Assembly (NCBI GenBank): GCA_036971475.1
Contig: JBAIZL010000002.1
Coordinates: 133,684,240 to 133,748,239 of the forward strand
Reading direction: 5' to 3'
Length of the DNA: 64,000 bases
Source of the DNA: Prosapia bicincta
Lineage: Eukaryota; Arthropoda; Insecta; Hemiptera; Cercopidae
Shown piece after piece: positions 12,189 to 22,150 of the stretch (position 1 is its first letter; each line of letters begins with the position of its first letter). The notes below the pieces were generated by a model. That model did not search any database. It was not told the DNA's origin and was given only the letters and a program-made list of their open reading frames with translations. The translations under genes were made by a program, and so were the position numbers.

Positions 12189-13254
12189 CACATTCAGCAC
12201 GGCGGCGATATTGGTGATCTCATCAAACTACTGTCTGTTTTTTGTTAACTTCCACCTCTGACGGCAATGGAACACTATGCGGGGTGCATAGCTTGTCGTA
12301 GCATCTAATTATCGAGCCCGTTGTTTTCATCTCAATAATTTTATTTCTAGCATATACAGATTTATTGGGGACATCAGAACAGTGTATTAGACTCTACAAT
12401 ATTGTTTTATGTATCGGGTCACATTAAAAAAAAAGAAATACAAATGATAAATTACTGTATGACAAATAATAAAACACAATAAAAAAGAGAGAAAAAAAAT
12501 TTACATACAAAACTAAAGACCCTACTACTAAAATATACTACATACTAAAATAAGCACTCAACGTTTAACTCGGAATGTTTGTTTCTGTTTGTACCATGCG
12601 TTTCATAAAGCCATAGAGATCGATAATGTAAACGGAGACATAGATAATACATATGTCACGTCCGAAACTATTTATAGCCGAGATAAGCTGACATTTGTTT
12701 ACTACAATCTTATGTTGACACATTAGGTTTACAGGCGTAGAAGGATTTTGCCAATGACTCATATTTACAATAGTCTGTTCCCACCTCGCGTTGGTTTATT
12801 CACTCTAATAGGGCAGTTATCGTTTATTCTTGCGTTAGTTCAGAAAGCTTAGTTAATTTTTATGATCGTTGTTTTTACCGGATATTTTGCCGCGTTAAGT
12901 GGTTCAAACTAAAAAAAAAAACTTTAAAATATAAAAGTTAAACCAAATTAAATCTGTTCATAAAACTCCCTGAAGCACTGAATCAGTTGAAGCATCAAAA
13001 ATTAACTTGGGATGGTCGGATTTAAAAACGACTCAGGCACAATGTTCTCCAAACTCTTCTGAAGTACTGACATAAAAATCAAACTTTGATACAAACACGT
13101 ATCGACACTAGAGAAGTTTTAATTAGCCTGGAAGTGAACGTGGTGTCGGTGAGCTCGCCGTCTCTAAGAAGGTAAGCTGGGAGCGCACCGGCACGCTCTC
13201 TGTGCCTTGTAAGGAAATCTAGAGCGCGCCGGTACGCTAGCCGTGCTGAACGTG
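12189..13254. mobile_element. TTAA-flanked piggyBac-type non-autonomous element nested in the Harbinger-like element
   Basis: TTAA at 12185-12188 precedes CACATTCAGCACGGC, and GCCGTGCTGAACGTG ends at 13254 before TTAA at 13255-13258. The 15-bp inverted ends differ at one base. TTAA duplication is the hallmark of piggyBac insertion. No transposase reading was seen in the 1066 bp. The open frame 13079-13273 on the minus strand runs out across the right end and is not a gene. Confidence 0.6.
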
Positions 13255-13788
13255 TTAAAGTGATTTTAGCCATTTAAAAAAAGAAAAGGTTAGACGAAAT
13301 TTCAGAATTGTTTGGACTTCTTGTTTTATTGTTGTAGCCATCTTGTGGTTCTATTTATTTAATATTACTTAGTAAATTGGGAACATCAATCAAAAGTGTC
13401 AGGTCTTTATTTTATTGAGAGAAAGCATTGAATTTATTTTATATCGATTTACTACTTACCTCAATGTTAGAGTAAGCCTTTTTTTGTGAAGGAATAGAGT
13501 TTCTCATTTTCCTAAAAATTCTGGTGAGTGTGCAAGCACCTGCTACGAATAAAATATTGGCCAATTTTTTCCGGCCATCCAAAACCGGTGTGTGTGCAGC
13601 CCGTCCTACCCACCCAACTATATGTGAATTTCTTATTTGCCCAGATGGAGGTCGCCCCCACCCACTCTGGCTGATTTCACTTTCGTAGAGTCCTATTCTA
13701 TATTAAATAAAACTATAGTTGGTTCTTATTTATAAAAAAAATGTGCTTTGTACACTAAATATTTCAACCTATTTTTTAAAACATAATA

Positions 13789-13792
<4 letters not shown>

Positions 13793-13847
<55 letters not shown>
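13793..13847. repeat. (TA)n microsatellite
   Basis: This is a pure TA tract of about 25 units flanked by imperfect AATATTA palindromes. Confidence 0.98.
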
Positions 13848-13852
<5 letters not shown>

Positions 13853-14494
13853 TATTATATTAGAGTTGTTCTGTGTCTAATTATAATTACAACTCTTGAA
13901 TTTTGTAGTCCACTAATGTAAAAGTGATTAATATAATTACAACTCTATTATTGTGATATGAAGGCACTCATACATATCTTCTGATCACAATTTTAAATAT
14001 AAATAATTAGAATATATATTTACCATATACAAAAAATTATTCAAATAAATATTTGTAAAATTAAGAAATAATTTGGAATTGGCAATAAATAAAAACAATT
14101 CAATGTTGCAATTTTATTAACAAGAGCCATCTGTACATTTTGGTTACTTGCCAACCATTTTAAAATTTACATTAATACTTGGAGTTTTGTATACAAACTA
14201 TCATTTTGTTGAAAAAAGGTTTTTACGTTATGTGCAATTTTCTCATTAAAATATTGAGGAATTAAATTGGTTTTCTATTGAAATATGTTTATGTATACCA
14301 TACTGAACTAATCACATGTTATTTCTCAATTTATACTACGGAAATCTGGCTCATTGGAAATATATAAAAATCTTGGAAAATACATAAATTTGAAAAAAAT
14401 ATTTAAAATTTCAATTAATGAGAAAAGTTATCTAAATTATCTACATGAAATAAACCTTCAAATTAAAATTAATACACTTCTAAATTTTACTTAC
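13848..14494. other. dia intron sequence
   Basis: This is AT-rich intron up to the exon 3 donor. No feature was recognised. Confidence 0.5.
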
Positions 14495-14596
14495 ATGAGA
14501 CGAGCCTTTATAATGCATGATTAACATTTTCTTTTTGTTCATAACAGGTTGACTCCTCAATGGCTCCTTCTTTTCATTTGTCAGATTCATATCATC
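14495..14596 (-). CDS. dia: Diaphanous formin, coding exon 3
   Basis: This is a 34-codon exon, residues about 68-101, phase 0 at both ends. The acceptor ATTTCAG lies above 14596 and the donor GTAAGT starts at 14494. It reads DDMNLTNEKKEPLRSQPV and KKMLIMHYKGSSH. Joined to exon 2 it gives the family block FEEML-DDMNL followed by EKKEPLR, which in Diaphanous formins begins the GTPase-binding domain (human pattern FEKML.DMNLNEEKQQPLR). The match across the splice junction confirms the order of exons. Confidence 0.95.
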
Positions 14597-14699
14597 CTGA
14601 AATATTAATTAAACATGATTTAATAATTAAATTGAAGTAAACAATGTTAATTAATAAGTAAACATTATTTCACCAGAATTATTATTTAATACTAAAACA

Positions 14700-14930
14700 C
14701 TTGTAAATATTTACACATCATAACTCCTAATACTCACAAAGTACATCCACACCACCATAATGTCCCACCCCCACCCTAATACCCTAACCTACGAAAACCT
14801 TGAGATCAGTTACAGTCTGAGTTAACAATGGAACACATCTCCCAAAACGGCTGTCCTCAACAAATATAAGTAAGTGCTACTATAGGAAAGTTTGTAAATA
14901 TTTACAAGTGTTTTAGTGAAAACTATTATA
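14700..14930 (+). mobile_element. Penelope-like element 3' end fragment
   Basis: The phrases CATAACTCCTAATACTCAC, CACCCCCACCCTAATACCC, CAGTTACAGTCTGAGTTAAC, GTCCTCAACAAATATAAG and GTAAGTGCTACTATAGG recur in the same order at 54140-54335 (plus) and, reverse-complemented, at 51270-51460. This is therefore a solo 3' terminal repeat of that PLE family. Its hammerhead-like core is TTAACAA, stem II is GGAA..TCCC and GAAA has become AAAA, so it is likely inactive. Confidence 0.8.
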
Positions 14931-15045
14931 AATACAATTATTATGAAATAGTGTTTTTCAATAAAAAAAACTCAAATTTACAATTATGTTTGCTGTAGTT
15001 TCATTAAAAACACTCATGAAATACAAAATTATATAGGAACCATAT

Positions 15046-15047
<2 letters not shown>

Positions 15048-15120
<73 letters not shown>
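15048..15120. repeat. (TA)n microsatellite abutting a palindromic element
   Basis: About 36 TA units run directly into the left end of the palindrome at 15121. Confidence 0.98.
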
Positions 15121-15123
<3 letters not shown>

Positions 15124-15166
15124 ACGAAAGTCAATATACAAATACAAGAATTATATTTGAATTTAC

Positions 15167-15212
15167 AATTCAAAGCTTTTCGTTGGCTAACAGTACCAAC
15201 ATCATCAGGAAT
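15167..15212 (-). ncRNA. hammerhead ribozyme motif, mirror copy on minus strand
   Basis: This is the reverse complement of the motif at 15231-15275, carried by the left arm of the palindrome. It has the same CTGATGA, GTTGG/CCAAC, GAAA and AAGCTT elements. A transcript through the whole palindrome in either direction would contain one sense copy, but the long hairpin would compete with the ribozyme fold. Confidence 0.6.
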
Positions 15213-15230
15213 ATTAAACAATTGTTTAAT

Positions 15231-15275
15231 ATTCCTGATGATGTTGGTACTGTTAGCCAACGAAAAGCTTTGAAT
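15231..15275 (+). ncRNA. hammerhead ribozyme motif, canonical core
   Basis: ATTC (stem I) leads into CTGATGA at 15235-15241. One extra T follows, then GTTGG (15243-15247) pairs with CCAAC (15257-15261) as stem II around a 9-nt loop. GAAA is at 15262-15265. AAGCTT (15265-15270) is a self-complementary short stem III, then T as the cleavage-site base, and GAAT (15272-15275) closes stem I with ATTC. The order and core match a type I hammerhead with minimal stem III. The additional T after the core is a deviation. Confidence 0.65.
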
Positions 15276-15351
15276 TGTAAATTCAAATATAATTCTTGTA
15301 TTTGTATATTGACTTTCGTTCTTTATTAATACACAAGAAAACATATTGCGA

Positions 15352-15355
<4 letters not shown>

Positions 15356-15384
<29 letters not shown>
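15356..15384. repeat. (TA)n microsatellite
   Basis: This short TA tract of about 14 units lies between the palindrome and the repeat at 15400-15640. Confidence 0.95.
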
Positions 15385-15392
<8 letters not shown>

Positions 15393-15396
15393 TCTT

Positions 15397-15631
15397 AGGT
15401 TAGTTTTGGTTGGTAAAGATTAGGTTTTTTATTTATTTATTTATTTATTTATTTATTTTTTTTTTTTAAATTTCATTCTCTCATATTTCTTTTTGTGTTT
15501 TCTCTTCGATTGACAAAGACCACTGTGCGGTTGAAATATATCATTGTTTAAGTGCTTTTATGTGTTTCTATTTCAAGACTACAGAGTGGACTCTTACCAA
15601 GGTAAGTCTGTCAGTCTCCTAGTCCAAAAAA

Positions 15632-15645
<14 letters not shown>
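15397..15645 (+). repeat. dispersed repeat, copy 1 (second copy 63690-63895)
   Basis: The block from ATTTCATTCTCTCATATTTC to CTCCTAGTCCAAAAAATCT is shared almost base for base with 63695-63862. The leading part (TTAGGTTAGTTTTGGTTGGTAA) is the complement of the trailing part of the other copy, so the module sits in different orientations. A third partial copy is at 16635-16715 and a diverged inverse copy near 20740-20880. It contains TTGACAA, stem ACC..GGT, GAAA and ATATAT in the order of a hammerhead with a U3-A8 core. It is probably another PLE terminal repeat family. Confidence 0.7.

Positions 15646-15709
<64 letters not shown>
15632..15709. repeat. (CT)n then (TA)n compound microsatellite
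   Basis: About 10 CT units pass into about 28 TA units, ending at the hairpin element at 15714. Confidence 0.97.
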
Positions 15710-15713
<4 letters not shown>

Positions 15714-15942
15714 TAAACAACACTTTCATAAACAAGAATTTTTATTTTATTTTTCTTAATACATTGAAGCTTTTCGCTGATTGGCAGTATCAGCATTATC
15801 AAAATGTCCATATGTAGTCTTAGAACTATAAGGTACTTTGAAAATTTTGATAATGCTGAAACGGTCAATCAGCAAAAAGCTTCAATGTATTAAGAAAAAT
15901 AAAATAAAAATTCTTGTTTACGAAAGTGTCGTTTAATTTTGT
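15714..15942. repeat. hairpin element with two opposed hammerhead-like motifs
   Basis: The left arm (ACACTTTCATAAACAAGAAT at 15720 onward) and right arm (ATTCTTGTTTACGAAAGTGT ending near 15930) are inverted. The arms are about 95 bp, with a short diverged centre around 15805-15840. The outer ends match the hairpin at 20995-21280, so this is a repeat family. There is no coding sequence. Confidence 0.85.
15762..15806 (-). ncRNA. hammerhead-like motif with U3-A8 core
   Basis: Read on the minus strand: CATT (stem I), TTGATAA, T, GCTGA pairing with TCAGC (stem II), GAAA, AAGCTT (palindromic stem III), C, then AATG closing stem I with CATT (4 bp). The core differs from CTGATGA at positions 3 (C to T) and 8 (G to A), which keeps these two bases complementary. 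The right arm of the hairpin has a more decayed plus-strand copy in which GAAA reads AAAA. Confidence 0.55.
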
Positions 15943-18240
15943 ATATATAAAACAAGAAAAAGACATTCATCCAAAGATTACTATATATATACATTTTATT
16001 TTGAAATTTATGTTTAAGTATCAACTCATTTTGTTATGTTTTAGCTGCTTATTCTAAACATTATAAGATATTTATTAGTATACAAATTACCATTATAAAA
16101 CACTACTAAAATTATATATTTTGATCCCTTCAACTACAGTAGTACCTACATACCTACAGGTATAATTTGTACGTGTCAGGCATTTAGAAGAGCCTGTGAT
16201 GATAACAATGGTAAACACCACTATTTAGGATATGATCATTTCTAACAATATCACTATGCCTTGGCCTTTATTTTCTTCTAGGCATCCTTTTTTTTTAATT
16301 TCTTGAAAGAACAATTCATGGTTTTACCCAGTCCTCTTTGCCATCAATTACTTTAGCTAACTAACACATCTTCTCCCAAAAATATTCTCTTTGGGTTGCA
16401 ATGCAAACCAATCTCCTATGATCTGATACATGAAACCACTTCTACAACATACAAGGATAACCTCTGAATACTTAGAGGAGTCCTTAACAGTTTAGAGCTG
16501 CTAAAACCAATTCTGTCTTTGGGGAGACAAAAACGTTCATCGTCCTTACTATAGTTACTGGCTAATAACAAGACAGAGGTTGCTTGGAGACCATCTACAG
16601 ATACTGAAGATTTGATACTCTACACAATATATATATTTAGGTTAGTTTTGGTTGGTAAAGATTATTTAGATTTTTTGGACTAAGTGCTTTTATGTGTTTC
16701 TATTTCAAGATAAAAAAGTTTTTCTGCAATTTTTTTTTTAACCCTGCAAGTGTTCCCAATATGTAAAATAATGAAATTCATTATAAACTACTGTATTAAA
16801 AAAAAATATGTATATGAAGAAGTTTATGGACAGTAATTTTGTAAAATAAATTGTTTTGTGTTACATTTTTAAATGCCTAATTCGCAAGAGTAAAACCAAG
16901 TTTTGTTAAATATTTATTGGATGAAACTTGGACAAATAAAAAAATTTCAATTGACAAAGAAAGATGTATATAGCACTTCAAGATTTACTGGTTTATGCAA
17001 ATAGAAATTAATAATGAGATAAACTATGGTGTTCAAAGTTGTCAACATCAATAGACATCACATGTCACCAAAGTCAACAAACTTGTTTAGTCTAATCAAG
17101 TGTTTGGAAATAGAAAAATATTTGTGGAACATTACCACAACCAAAATGTAACAACTAGCAATATAATCACTGCTATTAATAAACTAAATGAAAAGTAAAA
17201 GATTCTGCATACTTAGTATCATTATCAGCAAATAAATCCTCAAGAAAATAGGCATTAACAATATTCAATTAACATCAACTAAACATTTAATTGAACTTAA
17301 TAGCATAAGGAAATTTGTACTATCATTAAATTCCTTTTAAATTCTTAAATTTCCATAATGCATTCCTTTCTAACAACATTGAATTAATCTCAATTTATCA
17401 TGGGACGACCATCCTGTGGTTATGTACGAACAGTTTCATCTTATTTTGCGTGTTCCACTCCCACCATTAGCGCATGTTCCACTGTTAATATGTGGACAAG
17501 GGCATTGGCTCATGCACTAATGGCTGGTAATGTGGCCAAGTGCAAACAGTTCTATCTAGTTTCCTTTGTTGATTGTACAAACAGTGCATGATTGTATAAC
17601 ATTGCAATGGTCGTTGGTAAAATCATGTGAGGATAACAGTAATGAACAACAAACAGAGGAATAGGATCATAGTAAACAATGTTGCTGGAGAGGATGGTAA
17701 TTGGTAACACAAAGGTGAGCTACATAAAGAGTAATAAATATGTAGTTTTTCTGGATAACTGCTAAAAAGCCGTAGCCAAATTCTAACAATGCAGAGGAGT
17801 AATAGGCAAAGGTGAGGCCTGGGTCCATGAGAAATGAGTTGGCTCCATTCTGCCATCATTGGGCAAAGGTTAATCTTTGTCTCGATTGTCTGGTGTAGTA
17901 GAATTTAAAAGAAACGGATTGGGGGTTGCTTGATTAAGTGTAGGGGCTCTTCTTTAGAGGGGCATTGGCAACGAGAAGGAGCATGAAATGTATGGTTAGG
18001 AGGGTCATGTTGATATTATCGTCCCTGGAACCATACATCAAGTCAGAAGGCATATGACAGCTCATCAACTAAGTTAAAATGGGTACTGGAAGGCATGTAG
18101 CAGAAGATATAAACCATTTATAGATACACTCTGAATAGAACCTTAAGATAAAACACTGCCTTTCACAAGAATAGGAATTTAAAGCCTACATTTATGAAAG
18201 AGGCGTTGGTTAAGAGTAGACCCAAACATATGAAAATTAT
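15943..18240. other. dia intron 2 sequence with weak LINE-like stretch
   Basis: The stretch 15943-17400 shows no gene; a partial copy of the dispersed repeat is at 16635-16715. From 17400 the base composition is less AT-rich and may be the decayed upstream part of the LINE relic at 18241, but I could not identify RT motifs there. The open frames at 17400-17591 and 17623-17859 have no recognisable domain. Confidence 0.4.
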
Positions 18241-18600
18241 TTCTTGGATGGGTCTAAGGTGAATGGGGGAAACGAAGCTAGAATTAGTGGATTGAGACAC
18301 CAAGACAGTTTCTGTCTACATCTAGAGGACTAAAATTTATTTTTCCAAGTGGAAATGTTCAAGATCAAAATATGCAACAGGGAAATTCTAGGGCCTGGCA
18401 GAAAAGTCAAGATTATTTGGATTTGCTTTATCAGATACGTTCTGCTATAGGCAAAGCCGGTACCAGATCTAAGCTGAAGTTGGAAACTGAAGTCGCTTTT
18501 ACAAAGCTGGGTAAATACAACTTGTGTTGAGTATGCTGGCCTGTGTGGTGAGTATGGACAGCAGCTATGTATGCAAGAGGGACGCACATACTGACAGACT
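18241..18600 (+). pseudogene. LINE RNase H domain relic (Jockey-like, tentative)
   Basis: The frame opens with FLDGSKVNGGNEARISG, which resembles the YTDGSK start of retroelement RNase H domains. It continues through FFQVEMFKI.IC (compare FQAEI.AI..C) and a decayed IYI.SDSQAAL-like stretch. The remaining VPGH-like part is shifted in frame. Stops and frameshifts are common. The identification rests on the spacing of the first two motifs. Confidence 0.4.
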
Positions 18601-18800
18601 GTGCAGGGAAGAATAGAATGAGTTCTTAGATTGTAACAAGACCCACTTTCCCTATGTAGGTTTCAACTCACAACTATGATGGAGCTAGTCACAGGATTCT
18701 GAGGGGGTGTCAACAGAATGATGGTGGGTAAGGGATGTTGAGCAAGTGATTGACAGTTATCAATCGATGCTCCGCTCAGTAACCTCTTTGTTGTTACTGT

Positions 18801-19172
18801 GATGAGCCTCTTTTAAATGAAGATGTTCCCCCTTCACATGTCAAATGGGAAGCCAATACAGATGACACCCTCGAAGGGTACATTAATATAGACGAACAAG
18901 TAGAAGTGTGTGGAGAACTTTCTGATCAAGACATTCTAGCAGAAGTGAAAAGAAGTGCCAAATTGTTGAATTTAGAAAAAGATCAAGCTAAATTGGAAAT
19001 GTCCCTAATTCGTACAAAGGCTCTTCATTATTGGATTGAGTTTCAGAGGTATATTAGAGGACACACCAATGAAAGTGACGGTGTTTTCCACTTCTTAATG
19101 TACTTGAAAGTTTTGCAAATGTTTAATTCTGCAAGAAAAACATACACTTCAAAATATTTTGACAAACTTTAA
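18801..19172 (+). pseudogene. pogo/Tigger-like transposase C-terminal fragment
   Basis: There is an uninterrupted frame of 123 codons from GAT at 18801 to the stop at 19170-19172. It starts inside a protein (EPLLNEDVPPSHVKWEAN), then GYINIDEQVEVCGELSDQDI and ALHYWIEFQRYIR, ending in TSKYFDKL. The acidic linker with YINIDEQV followed by SD.DI, and the final amphipathic helices ending in a KYF-like tail, resemble C-termini of Tigger/jerky-type pogo transposases. No catalytic domain precedes it, only the RNase H relic, so it is a truncated insert. A host origin cannot be excluded. Confidence 0.5.
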
Positions 19173-19555
19173 TTTTGTTCTGTACATATCTATCCAAAAC
19201 TTAATATATATGTATATATTCTATTGAAGTAATTTTTTTACTAATGTTGACTGCAGTAACTTTTAACTGCTAATACTTATAACTTTTATAAATCTACCGT
19301 GCCTAAGTTTAGTGCTTATTAAAATGTTTAATATGGACTCTATATTTTTTTAAAATAAGATAGACAAGTGACACGATACCTGATATTAAAAAGTCAGAGG
19401 ACTCCTTTTGACTGAAAGGGCGTTTTTCAACTTTCATAATTCAAATTTTGCCATCAGCCCCTTCAGATTTGAATTATCTATGTTGTACTACAATATTTTA
19501 ATATTTTTATTATTATAGAAAATAACAATTATTACTTTCATTGATATGAACTTAC
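19173..19555. other. dia intron sequence
   Basis: There is an imperfect inverted pair near 19435-19485 (AATTCAAATTTTGCCATCAG against CAGATTTGAATTA). No gene was recognised. Confidence 0.45.
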
Positions 19556-19720
19556 CAACATTTCCTCAAATTTATAATTGAGTGCCTCCTCATCCAAGTG
19601 TTCTATAAACTCAACCTGTTCTTCCAAATCATTGAAATCGGACTCTGAATGTGGACGGGGCATTTGTCCTGGCATTCCCTTTAGAGTACCTTTTTTTGGT
19701 CTCCCAAACCAGGTGTCCAA
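19556..19720 (-). CDS. dia: Diaphanous formin, coding exon 2
   Basis: This is a 55-codon exon, residues about 13-67, phase 0 at both ends. The acceptor CTTCTAG lies above 19720 and the donor GTAAGT starts at 19555. It reads LDTWFGRPKKGTLKG at the start and EEALNYKFEEML at the end. Diaphanous formins begin with a short basic tail carrying an LDS/LDTxFGRP motif and lead into the GBD with a KFEEML-type sequence. The acidic stretch in between (about residues 40-60) is typical of this linker. Confidence 0.95.
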
Positions 19721-20480
19721 CTAGAAGCAATCATTATAAATAATTTTTAAAAAACTAAATATATAAATACTGTAAACTTTTATAATATTGTGTGACGACC
19801 TAATGTAAATTATTCACAAAATTGACAAGGTTAATTGATTAGTTAAAAACATTTAATTGAATTATCATCATAAAACTCTGCATGTCTAAGCAGGACTATG
19901 CAACTGGCTCTAGTCAGGGCATAGCCTGACTATGCAGGACTATGGTTCTAGCAAGTCTTGCTTTCTCTATAAGCTGTTACAAACGTAGTTACAAATTTAC
20001 ATTAAAAGTTTAGAAATTGTTTTGAATGTGTAATAAAATATTTTACTTAATTTTAAAATGATTTTATACACATCAAAATTTGTTGAAATATGATATACAA
20101 CAATGTATTTAATTATTTAATATAAAAATGTATTTTATTTTTAAGATAACATAGGAGGATAATATATATATATGCATGTATGTATGTATCATAATGTAAC
20201 ACTGCTCTTGGTATGTGTTCCAAAATATGAAATTATTTAAAAAATACTACATTAATTTAGTATTGAACGTTCTTAGTTCCTATGTTATTAAACATTCACC
20301 TGGTTTATTAGTAATCAATTCATAATAAATTTATTTCTTGAGCTTCAAATCTGGCATTCCAACAGAATAAATTTAGTGGAGGGTTGTGAGAGTTCCTGGG
20401 ATTAGCAAAAATATTGAATGATTACTTATTTATTTCAACTTTAATGACATTAAAAATTTACTTATTTCAAATTCGTATCA
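19721..20480. other. dia intron 1, no gene seen
   Basis: This is AT-rich sequence with an irregular GACTATG(C) duplication at 19890-19945. No gene was recognised. Confidence 0.45.
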
Positions 20481-20483
20481 AAA

Positions 20484-20511
20484 GCGCACGCACGCACGCA
20501 CGCACGCACAC

Positions 20512-20568
<57 letters not shown>
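20484..20568. repeat. (CACG)n/(CA)n compound microsatellite
   Basis: CGCA units grade into a pure CA tract of about 50 bp. Confidence 0.97.
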
Positions 20569-20569
<1 letters not shown>

Positions 20570-20594
20570 TCATAAACAAGAATAAATACTGAAT

Positions 20595-20598
<4 letters not shown>

Positions 20599-20656
<58 letters not shown>
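20599..20656. repeat. (TA)n microsatellite
   Basis: About 28 TA units, followed at once by a partial terminal-repeat module (ATTCTGGCGAAATGTCAGAA) that looks like the 3' half of a hammerhead-type motif. Confidence 0.97.
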
Positions 20657-20657
<1 letters not shown>

Positions 20658-20994
20658 AGATTCTGGCGAAATGTCAGAATTGTGTTCTATATAAGTTGAT
20701 TTTGGTAGAGCTTAAAATTCATTTGTGATGTTGTTTTGTTAAATAAGAGACTGACAGACTTGCCTTAGTAATACCTCTGTCTGTAATTTTGAAATAAACA
20801 CATTAATAAACACTAAAATAATGATTTTAGCACACAGTCCTTTGTCAATCTGAGAGAGAAACTGAAGATCTGTACTTTGTGATTAGCAAAGAACACAATA
20901 TATCTTAATCATTATTATGGTTTCCATTATTATGGTTAATCATTTTTCATGCTATATCCTTAGATGAATTTGTTTTTTGTTGCTAAATATATAG

Positions 20995-21280
20995 GGTTAA
21001 ATAAACACTTTCATAAACAAGAATACTGTATTTAATTTTACTTTACAAATTTATTTAAAGCTGAAGCTTTTCACTGATGAACAGTATCAGCATTTTCAAA
21101 ACTTATTTGCATCTGTATAGTTCTGTGACTACATCAGGACTGTCTATATACTGTGACCTGATGTAGTCACAGAATATAAATAATTTTGAAAATGCTGTTA
21201 CTGTTCATCAGTGTAATGCTTCTGCTTGAAATGAATATATATAAAGTAAAATAAAATTCAGTATTTATTCTTGTTTATGA

Positions 21281-21282
<2 letters not shown>
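20995..21282. repeat. hairpin element, same family as 15714-15942
   Basis: Outer ends CACTTTCATAAACAAGAATA and its complement near 21255-21280 enclose arms that hold GAAGCTTTTCACTGATGAACAG (left) and a decayed inverse (right). The centre (GACTACATCAGG/CCTGATGTAGTC) forms a second, inner hairpin near 21125-21170. It is non-coding and continues into a TA tract at the right. Confidence 0.85.
21063..21108 (-). ncRNA. hammerhead-like motif with U3-A8 core
   Basis: Minus strand: AAGTT (stem I), TTGAAAA, T, GCTGA with TCAGT as stem II (one G-U pair), GAAA, AAGCTT, C, AGCTT closing stem I by 5 pairs (one wobble). The core is U at 3 and A at 8. It is a homologue of the motif at 15762-15806, and its stem I differs in sequence yet still pairs. 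Confidence 0.5.

Positions 21283-21328
<46 letters not shown>
21283..21328. repeat. (TA)n microsatellite
   Basis: This TA tract lies between the hairpin element and the 5' region of a Penelope-like element. Confidence 0.97.
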
Positions 21329-21331
<3 letters not shown>

Positions 21332-21485
21332 TAAGAGTGTTTCGACAATGGTCAAGTGACCGAAAGATGGCTCATCACACAAAGTAAAATTATTGCACCT
21401 AGTGGTGGAAAAAATTATTTACAAGTAATAATAATAACTTCATAATGTCAGTGCAATGGAAAAATAATGGACATGAAATATCACA

Positions 21486-21540
<55 letters not shown>

Positions 21541-22150
21541 ATAAAAATATGGATATCACCCCACAAGGTAAAAAAGCAACCAAACTATTAAACAGATTTG
21601 AAAAACTCAAGAAACAAATCATAAATATTAACCATAACATATACTTTAATAAACAATGCATAAAAAACAAAATAACACCAAAATATGCTAAAATAATAAT
21701 AAAAAACCAAACCAGTTCTGCACAAAAAACTGCTAAACAAGCAGAAACTTTATGGATAAAAAACGAAATTAAATTTCTATACACTAAATAAACTAATTAA
21801 CTAATACACGCTTACACTCTTCAAAACACACTTAGAATTAGCTAATATACTTAAACCAAACCAATGGCATGATAAATATATCAAAATTCAAGAAAAATGC
21901 AAGAAATTCACTTCAATTAAAAAATAAAAAATAGAATCTAAACTTAACAAACTAATAGAAAAACAAAATAACATAGACAATAACACAACGATCCATCAAT
22001 TCCACCCCAGCTTTTTAAACCATACAAAAACGAATTTCATTAAACGGGAAGTAAAGTTATTTGAAAATAGCACAAAAACCAACATCAAACCAAAATTACA
22101 AACCACAATAGAAAACCTCATAGAAAACCCCCGTGCACACACACACACAC
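21329..22150 (+). mobile_element. Penelope-like element 5' region and N-terminal coding part
   Basis: The leader 21329-21480 (containing CTTCATAATGTCAGTGCAATGG) recurs reverse-complemented at the right window edge (63960-64000). A TA tract (21490-21537) precedes an ATG at 21549. The frame 21549-21791 reads as a lysine/asparagine-rich N-terminus (for example NRFEKLKKQIININHNIYF) of the kind found ahead of PLE reverse transcriptases. After the stop, related coding-like sequence (HLELANILKPNQWHDKYIKI, then NTTIHQFHPSFLNHTKTNFI) continues to about 22130 in broken frames. There is no RT domain here: the copy is 3' truncated. Confidence 0.6.
21490..21537. repeat. (TA)n microsatellite inside PLE leader
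   Basis: TA tract immediately upstream of the PLE start codon region. Confidence 0.97.

Larger units (their letters stand above)
11463..13602 (+). mobile_element. Harbinger-like TIR element carrying a MADF exon, interrupted by a TTAA element
   Basis: TGCACACACACCGGTTTTG near 11463 is found as its exact complement near 13584-13602, giving TIRs of about 19 bp. Further GCACAC/CCGGTT motifs are clustered in the first 220 bp as subterminal repeats. The interior holds a MADF-type exon (11734-11911), the usual partner protein of PIF/Harbinger transposases. No transposase was recognised, so this may be a deletion derivative. The assignment to Harbinger rests on the MADF exon and is an inference. Confidence 0.55.
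15121..15323. repeat. near-perfect 203-bp palindrome (PLE-type terminal repeat dimer)
   Basis: The two arms of about 101 bp are almost perfect complements around the centre between 15221 and 15222 (AACAA/TTGTT). The right arm has one extra base near 15319. Each arm holds the same hammerhead motif on opposite strands. There is no coding sequence. The arrangement equals two terminal repeats fused head to head, flanked by TA microsatellites. Confidence 0.9.

Noticed and set aside
13079..13273. Arginine-rich minus-strand open frame
   Set aside because: It crosses the right inverted end and TTAA site of the nested element and has no recognisable domain.
15045..15329. Open frames rich in Tyr-Ile on both strands
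   Set aside because: They are translations of TA microsatellites and the adjoining palindrome (also 15544-15759, 21440-21784, 62356-62653); not genes.
15760..15805. Rho-independent-type terminators or riboswitches at the hairpins
   Set aside because: The window is eukaryotic and the hairpins belong to repeat families; bacterial regulatory elements do not apply.
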